This document shows positions 33,181 to 43,651 of a DNA stretch of 64,000 nt, in pieces; positions within the stretch are counted from its first letter, which is position 1; each line of letters begins with the position of its first letter. Made by a program: the position numbers and the translations under genes. The stretch comes from Streptomyces sp. CB03234 (lineage in GTDB: Bacteria > Actinomycetota > Actinomycetes > Streptomycetales > Streptomycetaceae): assembly GCF_001905885.1 (NCBI RefSeq), contig NZ_LIYH01000001.1, forward strand, positions 1,242,169-1,306,168, read 5' to 3'. Below the pieces are notes generated by a model that had not been told where the DNA came from, searched no databases, and saw nothing but the letters and a program-made list of their open reading frames with translations.

Positions 33181-33837
33181 CTACCAGCCGCGCTCGCGCC
33201 ACTCCGGGAGCCTCGGGCGCTCCTCACCCAGCGTGGTGTCCTTGCCGTGGCCCGGGTAGACCCAGGTCTCGTCCGGCAGCACGTCGAACAGCTTCGTCTC
33301 GACGTCGAGGATCAGGCTCGCGAAGGCGTCGGGGTCACCCCAGGTGTTGCCCACGCCGCCGGGGAAGAGGCAGTCGCCGGTGAAGACGTGCGGGTGGCCG
33401 CGCGGGTCGTCGTAGACGAGCGCGATGGAGCCGGGCGTGTGGCCCACCATCCGGCGGGCGGTGAGCTCCACCCGGCCGACCCGGATCGTGTCCCCGTCCT
33501 CGACGGGGACGTCCGTCACGACGTCGATGCCCTCGGCGTCGTACTTCCCGGCGTACGTACGGGCGCCGGTGGCCGCCACGACCTCGGCCAGCGCCCCCCA
33601 GTGGTCGTGGTGGCGGTGGGTGGTGACGACGGACGCGATGCCGTCGTCACCGATCAGCCGGAGCAGCGTGGCGGGCTCGCTCGCCGCGTCGATCAGCAGC
33701 TGCTCATCGGTGGCCCGGCAGCGCAGCAGATACGCGTTGTTGTCCATCGGCCCGACCGCGACCTTGGAGATCATCAGGTCCGACAGCTCGTGCACATCGG
33801 CGGGCCCGCCGACCTTCACCGCTCCGCTGTACGTCAT
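33181..33837 (-). CDS. MBL-fold hydrolase, glyoxalase II-like
   Basis: 218 residues, metallo-beta-lactamase fold. The metal motif is H74-x-H76-x-D78-H79 (THRHHDHWG), then a third His in MVGHTPGSIAL, Asp in VFTGDCLFPGGVG, and a final His in VYPGHG. The pattern matches hydroxyacylglutathione hydrolase-like proteins, and in a mycothiol organism the thioester substrate would differ. A TATAGGCT lies just before the ATG, suggesting a leaderless transcript. The mycothiol-type gene immediately upstream may share the pathway. Confidence 0.85.
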   Translation of the reverse strand: MTYSGAVKVGGPADVHELSDLMISKVAVGPMDNNAYLLRCRATDEQLLIDAASEPATLLRLIGDDGIASVVTTHRHHDHWGALAEVVAATGARTYAGKYDAEGIDVVTDVPVEDGDTIRVGRVELTARRMVGHTPGSIALVYDDPRGHPHVFTGDCLFPGGVGNTWGDPDAFASLILDVETKLFDVLPDETWVYPGHGKDTTLGEERPRLPEWRERGW

Positions 33838-33846
33838 GAATCCAGC

Positions 33847-34533
33847 CTATAGCGGGGGCAGTACGGGAAGGGCGTCACCCGTGACCTCCAGGGCCGTCCC
33901 GTCGCGGCGGCCCGCGAGCCAGCCGAGCAGGTCCGCCGCCGGTCCGGAGACGGTCACCCCGGCGCCCTCGCCGCCGCCTGTGCGCCACTCCTTGCCGGAG
34001 GCCGCCACCAGGCGGGTCGGAGGTACGGTGGGGTGGCCGGAGAAGCGCTCGGCCAGGAAGTCGATCTCGCGCTCGGTGAACTCCCGCGGCAGGTCCTCCA
34101 GCTCGTAGCCGATGCCCAGGTCCACGTGGTGCAGCTCCACCTCGACCAGGCGGCGGAAGGGCAGCCGTACGGCCCGGTCGGTCACCCCGTTGCGCAGTTC
34201 CACCCTGCGGTCCCAGTCGGCCGGCACCTCGCCTTCCGCCTGGAAGCGGGCGGCGCTCTCGCGCACGTCGTCGAGCTGGACGGCAAGCGGGCGGTGGGCG
34301 TCGCGCTCGATGTCGGCGTCGCGTGCCTCGGCGCTGACGTACATCGGGCGGCCCTGGAGAACATTCACGAGGGCGTCGGCGTTACGGGAGAGGTGGGCCA
34401 GGACGTGGCCCCTCGTCCACCCGGGGAGCCGGGACGGCGCGGCGACGGCGGCGTCGTCGAGTTTGGCGGCTGCGCTGAGCAGCCGGTCGGTCGCCTCACG
34501 TACAGAGGCCAGGTCATGCACATGGTCGATCAT
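33847..34533 (-). CDS. maleylpyruvate isomerase family / DinB-like metalloprotein
   Basis: 228 residues. The N-terminal MDMPI metal-binding four-helix domain (about 1-160) has [20 protein letters not shown] with a metal His, and [14 protein letters not shown] with the other. This domain characterises mycothiol-dependent isomerases and S-transferases. The C-terminal part (about 165-228, ending [18 protein letters not shown]) is the family's second domain. The ATG at 34533 is preferred over one at 34650, since a TAGGGT lies 7 nt upstream, consistent with leaderless expression. It is divergent from uvrA. Confidence 0.82.
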   Translation of the reverse strand: MIDHVHDLASVREATDRLLSAAAKLDDAAVAAPSRLPGWTRGHVLAHLSRNADALVNVLQGRPMYVSAEARDADIERDAHRPLAVQLDDVRESAARFQAEGEVPADWDRRVELRNGVTDRAVRLPFRRLVEVELHHVDLGIGYELEDLPREFTEREIDFLAERFSGHPTVPPTRLVAASGKEWRTGGGEGAGVTVSGPAADLLGWLAGRRDGTALEVTGDALPVLPPL

Positions 34534-34728
34534 GCTGCTGACCCTAGCGCCGCCACACGATCGGGTGAAGGTGGCGGAGCGCGGCCGGAAATCGAATGCA
34601 CGTGCTATACGCTCGGTGGAGGCATCCTTGAAAGTCAGGCATCCATCCATTTGGCGGCCCCCCGTAGGCTTGAACAGTCTGGGACGGGGGCTGTGCCCCC
34701 GCTTCTCTCAAGAAAGGTGCGGACCGGC

Positions 34729-37728
<3,000 letters not shown>

Positions 37729-37762
37729 CCGTACGGCTGCCGGCTGCCCGGCCGCCCTCGCC

Positions 37763-37800
37763 ACGGCACCGCCCCGGATCCCCACCCGGGGCGGCGCCGT
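37763..37800 (+). terminator. uvrA terminator hairpin
   Basis: 15-bp stem (ACGGCACCGCCCCGG with CCGGGGCGGCGCCGT, one mismatch) and an 8-nt loop, 34 nt after the uvrA stop. Confidence 0.8.
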
Positions 37801-37849
37801 CCGTGGGCCGGGTCGGCGGGATCCATCGGGGCGCCCGGGGCCTGCGAGC

Positions 37850-38370
37850 CCGCCGGGTTCCGCCGGGTCCCCCCGGGTCCGCCGGGTTCCCCCGGGTCCG
37901 CCGGGTTCCCCCGGGTCCGCCGGGTTCCCCCGGGTCCGCCTGGTTCCCCCGTGGTCCCGGACCGGCCGCATCCTGCGGGTCTGCCGGGTTCCTCCGGGCC
38001 CTTGCCGGTCCATCCGGGCCCCGGGTCCTTGCGGGTCCATCCGGGTCCGCCGGGACCCCCTGGCCCCCGGGTCCGCGTGGGCCCCCCGGGCTCCCCGGGT
38101 CCCCAGGTCCACCGGGTCGACGCGGGTCCCCCGGCTCCCCGGGTCCCCGGGTCCACCGGGTCGACGCGGGTCCCCCGGGTCCCCAGGTCCACCGGGTCGG
38201 CGCGGGTCTCCCGGGTCCCCCGGGCCCACCGGGTCAGCGCGGGTCCTGCGGGTCGGTCGGGTTCCGCCGGGTGCCCCCGGGCCCCTGGCCCCCGGGTCCG
38301 CGTGGGTCCTGCGGGTCCCCTGGCTCCGCCCAGGTCCTCCCGGGCCCCTCGAGTCCCCCCCCCCGGCCAT
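37850..38370 (+). repeat. degenerate CCGGGTCC-rich repeat array in the uvrA spacer
   Basis: The 37729-38524 gap has no real gene. After the terminator it holds four near-perfect 19-bp units (GGGTCCGCCGGGTTCCCCC at 37875, 37894, 37913 and 37932). These give way to looser 36-44-bp units built on GGTCCACCGGGTCGACGCGG (38106, 38150, 38186). A C-run lies near 38353. ORFs on both strands read as collagen-like GPP or GDP repeats, but the 19-bp period is not a multiple of three, so translation does not maintain it. Confidence 0.85.
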
Positions 38371-38524
38371 CCGATCCGGCACGAGGCCGTACCGGTCGAC
38401 TGGGGAGCTGACGGAGCCGATCGTCCTGGTGGGGTCGGCGCGCTCAGGGTGTGGCCATGCCGACGGGCCGGCGTGTCGGTCCGGCGCAGGGGGCGTGTGC
38501 CCGACCGCAGGTGCGGCCCGGGGC

Positions 38525-39778
38525 CTAGGCCCGGGCGGCCAGGCGGGCCGCCAGGGCGGGGATGGTGTCCGCGAACCGGACCTGGGTGCCGCGGTTCGCT
38601 TCGCGTACGAAGTCGCGCAGTGACGTGCTCGCCGCCACGTGGGTGGAGATGTCCCCGACGATCGCCAGCCGCAGCCCGTAGTCCGCGAACTTCTGGACGA
38701 CCTCGCCGGCCACGCCCGAGCGGAGCGCGAAGAAGTCCTCGCCGAGCCGGGCCACCGGCACGACGACCAGGCCCGCGCCCCGGCCCAGGGCGTCGCCGAT
38801 CAGGTCGAGCGCGGCCTGCCGGCCGGCCAGCGGCGGGCCGTCGGGCGCGCAGATCAGCGTGGGGACGCCGCTCAGCGGCAACACCGTGTCGTCCGTCACC
38901 AGCTCCGCGGCGTACGGCGGCTCCGCGCCCGGCCGGGAGCAGGTGACCGCCGCCGCGCGGGCCGCGAACGAGAGCAGGTCCGTCCAGGCCGCCTCATCCA
39001 GCGCCTCCGGCGCGCGGCCCCCCAGTCCGTGCAGCAGCGCCGCGTTCACCGTGTCGCCCGCACCGATGGTGTCGGCGACCGTCACCGGGACCGCGGGCAC
39101 CGACACGGTCACGTCGCCCGTGAACACCGTCAGCCCCTCCGCGCCCCGGGTCAGTACCACCGCCGACGGCCCCTTCGCCAGCCACTCCGCGGGCGAACCG
39201 CCCAGCCACCGCGCGTCCTCCTCGGACAGCTTCAGCAGCGACACGTACGGCAGCCAGCCCGCGAACCGCGCCCGGTAGGCGTCCGCGTCCGGAATCAGAC
39301 CCGCCCGGACGTTCGGGTCCAGCAGGGTCAGCACCCCGCGCCCCGACTCCCGCCGCAGCAGCGCCTCGTACGCGCTCGCGCCCGGCTCCAGGACCAGCGA
39401 GCACGTCCCGAAGGCGACGGCCCGTACCGCCTCCGGAAGCCGCTGCGGCAGCTCGAAGAGCCGGTCGGCCGTGCCCTCCGCGTAGAAGGAGTACCCCGCC
39501 GAACCGTCCGCCCCCACCGAGGCCACCGCCAGCGTCGTCGGCTCCGGACCGCGCTGTACGAGGCCGGTCGCGACCCCCGCGGCCCGCAGCCCGTCCAGCA
39601 GCGCCTCGCCGTACGCGTCCGTGGAGATCCGCGAGCAGAAACCGGCCTCGGCGCCGAGCCGGCCCAGCGCCACCGCCGTGTTGTACGGTCCGCCGCCCCG
39701 CAGCGGCACCAGGGCGGACAGCGGCTCGGCCCCTTCGGGTACGAGGTCGATCAGGGACTCTCCGGCGGCGACGATCAC
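38525..39778 (-). CDS. PfkB sugar kinase fused to a C-terminal DUF4180 domain
   Basis: 417 residues. Residues 1-~292 are a fructokinase-like PfkB domain: VAAGESLIDLVPEG, LRGGGPYNTAVALGRLG (sugar site), LDPNVRAGLI, and DTIGAGDTVNAAL with catalytic base D242 and anion hole GAGD at 239-242. Residues ~304-415 match DUF4180 (GVPTLICAPDGPPL, DLIGDALGRGAGLVVVPVAR, VAGEVVQKFADYGLRLAIVGD, RDFVREANRGTQVRFADT). The sugar is probably fructose or a related hexose, by resemblance only. It stands alone after the repeat spacer and is divergent from the Rieske gene. Confidence 0.85.
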   Translation of the reverse strand: MIVAAGESLIDLVPEGAEPLSALVPLRGGGPYNTAVALGRLGAEAGFCSRISTDAYGEALLDGLRAAGVATGLVQRGPEPTTLAVASVGADGSAGYSFYAEGTADRLFELPQRLPEAVRAVAFGTCSLVLEPGASAYEALLRRESGRGVLTLLDPNVRAGLIPDADAYRARFAGWLPYVSLLKLSEEDARWLGGSPAEWLAKGPSAVVLTRGAEGLTVFTGDVTVSVPAVPVTVADTIGAGDTVNAALLHGLGGRAPEALDEAAWTDLLSFAARAAAVTCSRPGAEPPYAAELVTDDTVLPLSGVPTLICAPDGPPLAGRQAALDLIGDALGRGAGLVVVPVARLGEDFFALRSGVAGEVVQKFADYGLRLAIVGDISTHVAASTSLRDFVREANRGTQVRFADTIPALAARLAARA

Positions 39779-39901
39779 GAGCCCGAACGTAACCCATCAC
39801 CCCCGCCCACCACAGCCCCCCAACCCGCGCGCAAGGCCGCCGATCTACCCCGGTATCGTCGGTTCCGTCACCGACGCACACCAGCCCACCGTGGAGCCCC
39901 C

Positions 39902-40333
39902 ATGCCCGGCCAGCCGCCCGCCCGCCGTACCGTGCTGAAAGGCGCCACCCTCGCCGGGGCCGCCGGGCTCGGGGCAGCCGCCTGCTCCACCGAGTCGAAA
40001 CTCGGCCACGCACAGACGCCCACCCCCACCGCACCCGTGAACCTGGGCGCGGCGGACGAGGTACCGGTCGGCGGCGCCAAGCTGTACCGCGAGCAGCGCC
40101 TGGTGGTGAGCTGCCCGGCCAAGGGCCAGTACCGGGCGTTCAGCGCCCAGTGCACCCACGCGGGCTGCGTCTTCGACAAGGTCGAGGGCACCGAGGGCAA
40201 CTGCCCCTGCCACGGCAGCCGCTTCGACGTCACCACCGGAAAGGCGCTGAAGGGCCCGGCCACCGCCGCCCTGCCCGAGGTCCCGGTCAAGGTCGGCGCC
40301 GACGGCAAGCTGATCGCCGGCCCCGACGCGTAA
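39902..40333 (+). CDS. Tat-exported Rieske [2Fe-2S] lipoprotein
   Basis: 143 residues. The N-terminus has a twin-arginine signal (ARRTVLKGATLAGAAG) and a lipobox ending at C28 (GAAAC), so a lipid-anchored, extracytoplasmic protein is predicted. Rieske ligands: C84/H86 in CTHAGC and C101/H104 in CPCHGS, with C89-C103 as the usual disulfide. It is short and single-domain, like arsenite-oxidase-small-subunit-type electron carriers; no partner enzyme is adjacent. Confidence 0.92.
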   Translation: MPGQPPARRTVLKGATLAGAAGLGAAACSTESKLGHAQTPTPTAPVNLGAADEVPVGGAKLYREQRLVVSCPAKGQYRAFSAQCTHAGCVFDKVEGTEGNCPCHGSRFDVTTGKALKGPATAALPEVPVKVGADGKLIAGPDA

Positions 40334-40356
40334 GCCGTAAGCCGTAAGCCGTAAGC
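40331..40356 (+). repeat. 7-bp TAAGCCG repeat at the Rieske stop
   Basis: Three TAAGCCG units plus TAAGCA. The first TAA is the stop codon, and the period of 7 puts stops in all three frames. Confidence 0.9.
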
Positions 40357-40387
40357 ACGGGGAATCCCAGCACGGCGGATCCGGGGG

Positions 40388-41317
40388 TCACTCCCAGTCC
40401 CAGTCGATCCCCAGGATCCCGGGCCTGACGCCCTGCTCCACGAAGTGGACCGTACGGTGCCGCCCGCTCAGCGTCAGGTCGCTGCGGGCTCCGCGCGGCG
40501 CGCCCGCCGACGTCTGGGCGAAGCGCCGGCACCGTACCGGCAGGGCGTCCTCGTGGAACCGCACCTGAAGGACGTACTGCCCGCCCGCGAAGCTGAAGCC
40601 GCGCACGTACTCGCCGCTCACCCCGCCCGTACCGTCCTCGAAGCCGTACCCGAAGAGGTACGTCTCGCCCGCCCGCAGCCGCGCGTCGAACAGCAGCTCC
40701 GCGACCACGACGCCCGTCTCGCCGTGCCACCGAACCCGTCCCGTACGGCAGTTCTCGCCCGCCCGCACCACCACCCGCCCCGGGTCGCAGCCGGGGTCCC
40801 CGTGGTGGATGGCCAGGTAACGGTCGATGCCGTCCCGGTGGGCCCGCACGACCTGCTGCGAGTCCCGGCCGACCAGCTCCCGCCCCGCTCCCACCCGTAC
40901 CCGCTCCTGGTGCCCCACTGTGTGCAGCCCGCCGTCCGCGGGCGCCTCCAGCTCCGCGATCAGCTGCTCCACCACGCCCGACACCTCCACCAGCGAGCGG
41001 TACGAACGGGCCGCCGGCCGCGCCGTCCCCTCACCGCCCGGGGCCGGATCGCCGAGCAGCCGGATCAGGGACTCGCCGGGCAGCTGGAGCAGCTCCTCCA
41101 GGGCCCGTACGGCCTTCAGCGACTCCGGCCGCTGCGGGCGGCGGGCACCCTGCTGCCAGTAGCAGAGGCTGGTCACCCCCACCTTGATGCCGCGATGCGC
41201 GAGATGGTGCTGCACCCGCTGGAGCGGCAGCCCGCGCACCGCCAGCGCCGCGCGCAGCGCCAGGTGGAAGGGGCCGGTGTGCAGGATCTGCGCCAGATCG
41301 GTCTCGGTGTGTCCCAT
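40388..41317 (-). CDS. XRE-like helix-turn-helix regulator
   Basis: 309 residues. Residues ~14-75 form an XRE/Cro-like region (LPLQRVQHHLAHRGIKVGVT, then SLCYWQQGARRPQRPESLKA). The remaining ~230 residues are a beta-rich regulatory region with no recognised ligand motif (VVVRAGENCRTGRVRWHG, then DARLRAGETYLFGYGF). This architecture is common in streptomycetes. The ATG at 41317 has TGAGGA upstream, and a perfect palindrome sits just before it, suggesting autoregulation. It is divergent from the secreted protease gene. Confidence 0.75.
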   Translation of the reverse strand: MGHTETDLAQILHTGPFHLALRAALAVRGLPLQRVQHHLAHRGIKVGVTSLCYWQQGARRPQRPESLKAVRALEELLQLPGESLIRLLGDPAPGGEGTARPAARSYRSLVEVSGVVEQLIAELEAPADGGLHTVGHQERVRVGAGRELVGRDSQQVVRAHRDGIDRYLAIHHGDPGCDPGRVVVRAGENCRTGRVRWHGETGVVVAELLFDARLRAGETYLFGYGFEDGTGGVSGEYVRGFSFAGGQYVLQVRFHEDALPVRCRRFAQTSAGAPRGARSDLTLSGRHRTVHFVEQGVRPGILGIDWDWE

Positions 41318-41328
41318 GGGAGTCCTCA

Positions 41329-41340
41329 GTGAACGTTCAC
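41329..41340 (-). promoter_or_regulatory. 12-bp palindrome GTGAACGTTCAC before the XRE-like gene
   Basis: A perfect palindrome ending 12 nt before the ATG, next to the ribosome site. GTTCAC half-sites recur at about 41404 and in the spacer toward the protease gene. Confidence 0.5.
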
Positions 41341-41542
41341 GACGGGGCAGTGCGACTCCGGGCGAGGTGGTGACGGGCGGGCTGGTGGGCACGGGGGTGC
41401 CGTTCACTCGTCAACCAGTGGCATTCACAGCGCGGTGTCACCCCGCATTGAAGCGTGTTGACCTGCCCCCGACAACGCTTGATGCTCCCAGCAGCGTCCG
41501 GACGCGATCCTCCCTCCCCACATCCCCAGTCGGAGGAACGCG

Positions 41543-42130
41543 ATGCGCAAACCGACTTTCCTCGCGGTGCTCCTCGCCGCCACCACCACCGTCCTCGTCC
41601 TCCCGGTGAACGCCGCCACCGCCGAGGACCGTTCGGCGACGACGACGCTCGCCGCGAAGCGCCTGAACATCACCATGCAGGCACAGCAGAAGACCAACTG
41701 GTGCTGGGCCGCCGGCGGCAACACCATCGCCGCCTGGTTCGGCCGCTCCTACTCCCAGAACCAGTTCTGCAACGCCGCCTTCAACCGGCAGCAGGGCACC
41801 GACTGCCCCAACTGGCAGGCCACCCTCGGCAACGTACAGAACGGGCTGCGCTGGGCCGGCATCAACCCGGGCTCGTACGTCGACGGCTGGCTGCGCTACT
41901 CCACCGTCCAGACCGAGATCAACGCGAACCGCCCCATCGAGACCCGCATCCAGTGGTCGAGCGGCGGCGGACACATGCACGTGATCTACGGGTACGACGA
42001 CGCCAACAGCTGGGTGTACTGGGGCGATCCCTGGCCCTCCAGCGACCGCTACAACTGGGCGTCGCACGCCTGGTACGTCGACAACGGCTCCTTCTCCTGG
42101 ACCCACTCCCTCTACCGGACAGGGGCGTGA
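41543..42130 (+). CDS. secreted papain-like cysteine protease, AvrRpt2 type
   Basis: 195 residues. A signal peptide (about 1-27, LLAATTTVLVLPVNAATA) is followed by a mature C70/AvrRpt2-like peptidase. Nucleophile C54 lies in QKTNWCWAAGGNTIAAWFG, the catalytic His is probably H144 in GGGHMHVIYGYDD, and Asp162 is in YWGDPWP. A CN...DCPNW pair may form a disulfide. GGAGG precedes the ATG at 41543. The stop overlaps or abuts the next gene, so the two are cotranscribed. The natural substrate is unknown. Confidence 0.88.
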   Translation: MRKPTFLAVLLAATTTVLVLPVNAATAEDRSATTTLAAKRLNITMQAQQKTNWCWAAGGNTIAAWFGRSYSQNQFCNAAFNRQQGTDCPNWQATLGNVQNGLRWAGINPGSYVDGWLRYSTVQTEINANRPIETRIQWSSGGGHMHVIYGYDDANSWVYWGDPWPSSDRYNWASHAWYVDNGSFSWTHSLYRTGA

Positions 42131-42135
42131 ACGCC

Positions 42136-42927
42136 ATGACCCCACGCCGTCTCCTGGCAGCAGCCGCCCTCACCCCCGCACTGCTGCTGCTTCCCGCTCC
42201 CACCGCCACCGCCGCCGACACACCGGGCGCGGCGGTCACCGCTCCCGCAACCCTCGACACGCTCTCCCGGTTCTTCGCCCGCGACGGGGCCGTGACGCGG
42301 GCTGCCGCGCACCCCCGTATCGAGGGCTCGACCGTACCCGTACGCGTCCTGTCGCCGGACTTCGTGGCGGGCAGAGCGGGGGCGCCGGTGGCCCGCGTCG
42401 AGTTCCACGCCGCCGGGGCGGTCTCCTCGGACGGGCAGAAGGCGTCCGTCTGGACCGCCCGCCAGGGCGCGAAGGGCTGGCAGGTGGTCAACATCGCGAC
42501 CGGTGACGACGAGATCCGGTACGCGAGGGAGGGCGCCCGCCGACTGCCCGGCGGCACGGTCTTCCGCGAACCGCAGATCGACGCCTGGTACGTCCACAAG
42601 GGCAGCCGGGTGCTCCCGCTGGACGAGGACGCGATACGCGCGGTGGGCGCGCGCGGCACCACGCTCGCCGCCTACCGGGAGCGGGTCGCGGCGGCGTACG
42701 GGGACAAGCTCCCCGGCACGGCGTACGCCCGCAAGGGCGCCGCCGGCGGGTACGGAGGGCCCGCCTCCGGCCCGGCCGCCCGGCCGGATGCCCCGCCTGC
42801 CCCTGCCGTCGCGGCCGCCGGTGACCGTACCGGCCTCCCGCCGGTGCCCACCGGAGCCGCCGCCCTCTGCGCCGTGGCGCTCGCCCTCACCGGCGCGTGG
42901 AGGCTCCGCCGCCACCGGCGCGACTGA
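42136..42927 (+). CDS. secreted, membrane-anchored protein of unknown function
   Basis: 263 residues from the ATG at 42136, with AGGGG 10 nt upstream; a GTG at 42127 overlapping the protease stop as GTGA is an alternative. It has a Sec signal peptide (about 1-27), an exported domain containing VPVRVLSPDFVAGRAGAPVA and WYVHKGSRVLPLDEDA, a Pro/Ala stalk, and a C-terminal helix (AAALCAVALALTGAW) with a basic tail. No sortase motif or known family was seen. Tight linkage to the protease suggests it is a partner or substrate. Confidence 0.75.
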   Translation: MTPRRLLAAAALTPALLLLPAPTATAADTPGAAVTAPATLDTLSRFFARDGAVTRAAAHPRIEGSTVPVRVLSPDFVAGRAGAPVARVEFHAAGAVSSDGQKASVWTARQGAKGWQVVNIATGDDEIRYAREGARRLPGGTVFREPQIDAWYVHKGSRVLPLDEDAIRAVGARGTTLAAYRERVAAAYGDKLPGTAYARKGAAGGYGGPASGPAARPDAPPAPAVAAAGDRTGLPPVPTGAAALCAVALALTGAWRLRRHRRD

Positions 42928-43039
42928 GCCCCGCCCCGCCGGGCCCCGGGTCCCGGGCCCCGAGCCCGCGAAGCCCCGGGCCCGCGGCGCCGCGCCCCGC
43001 CCGGCCCCGAGCCGGCCCTGGGCCGGGCCCGGGCCCCGG

Positions 43040-43560
43040 CGGAGGCCGCTCCCGCCGGGCGCCGAGCGGGGAGACCCCTGGCCCCGCTGGGCCCGCTTCG
43101 GCCGGGCGCCGAGCGGCCGGTGCCCGAGCCGGCCTGGGCCCCGGCGGGGGCCCACTCCCGCCGGGTCCCGCCCTGCCAAGGCCCGGTCGGGGAGACCGGG
43201 GCCGCCGGGCCCTCGTCCCCACTGGGCCACCTCTCCCGTGGGGACTGCGGGCCGCCGGCCCCCGCTCCCGCCGGGCCCCGAGCGGGAAGACCCCCGGCTG
43301 CCGAGGCCCCGCCCCCGCTGGGCCAGTTCCGGCCGGGGCTCTTGGGCTGTCGGGGTCGTGGGCCGCCGGGGCACCGAGCCGCCTGTGCCCCAATCGCCGG
43401 GACCCACCCGGCGCCCGCTCCCGGCGGGCCGCGAACGGGGAGACCCCCGGCCGCCGGGACCCCGCCCCCACTGGGCCCGCCCCCGCTGCGCCCGCTCCCG
43501 CCGGGCGCCGAGCGGGGGAACCCCCGGCCGCCGGGCGCGGGGCGGGAGGGGCCGCGGGGG
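43040..43560. repeat. five interspersed GC-rich repeats in the uvrC upstream spacer
   Basis: The 42928-43651 gap is gene-free. It carries about five copies of an element with consensus GCTCCCGCCGGGCGCCGAGC then GGGGAGACCCCCGGCCGCCG, often followed by CCCC[AG]CTGGGCC. Copies are near 43049, 43152, 43264, 43426 and 43493. The GGGGAGACCCC core is self-complementary. Minus-strand translations show recurring GARRER motifs, a by-product of the DNA repeat. Confidence 0.75.
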
Positions 43561-43622
43561 GCTTCGGCCCCCGCCGGGGGTGCTCCGTGGCCGTTCCGTG
43601 GACACCTCGGGGACACTCGTGG

Positions 43623-43644
43623 TGTCAGTGGACGCCAGTAGGGT
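43623..43644 (+). promoter_or_regulatory. uvrC promoter, RecA-NDp/PafBC DNA-damage type
   Basis: TGTCAGTG (43623-43630), 8 nt, TAGGGT (43639-43644). The ATG at 43652 is 7 nt further, without a Shine-Dalgarno, so the transcript is probably leaderless. Confidence 0.8.
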
Positions 43645-43651
43645 GTGAGTC

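Noticed and set aside
34540..34728. LexA/SOS box or PafBC motif for uvrA
   Set aside because: GAAC occurs but without a matching GTTC at the right spacing, and no TGTCRGTG-N8-TAnnnT is present.
37850..38411. Collagen-like GPP-repeat proteins on either strand
   Set aside because: The DNA repeat has a 19-bp period, so frames rotate through it; no start, RBS or signal peptide is present.
42840..42927. Sortase sorting signal in the anchored protein
   Set aside because: LPPVPTG is not an LPxTG or LAxTG motif; the C-terminal helix with basic tail is better read as a simple membrane anchor.
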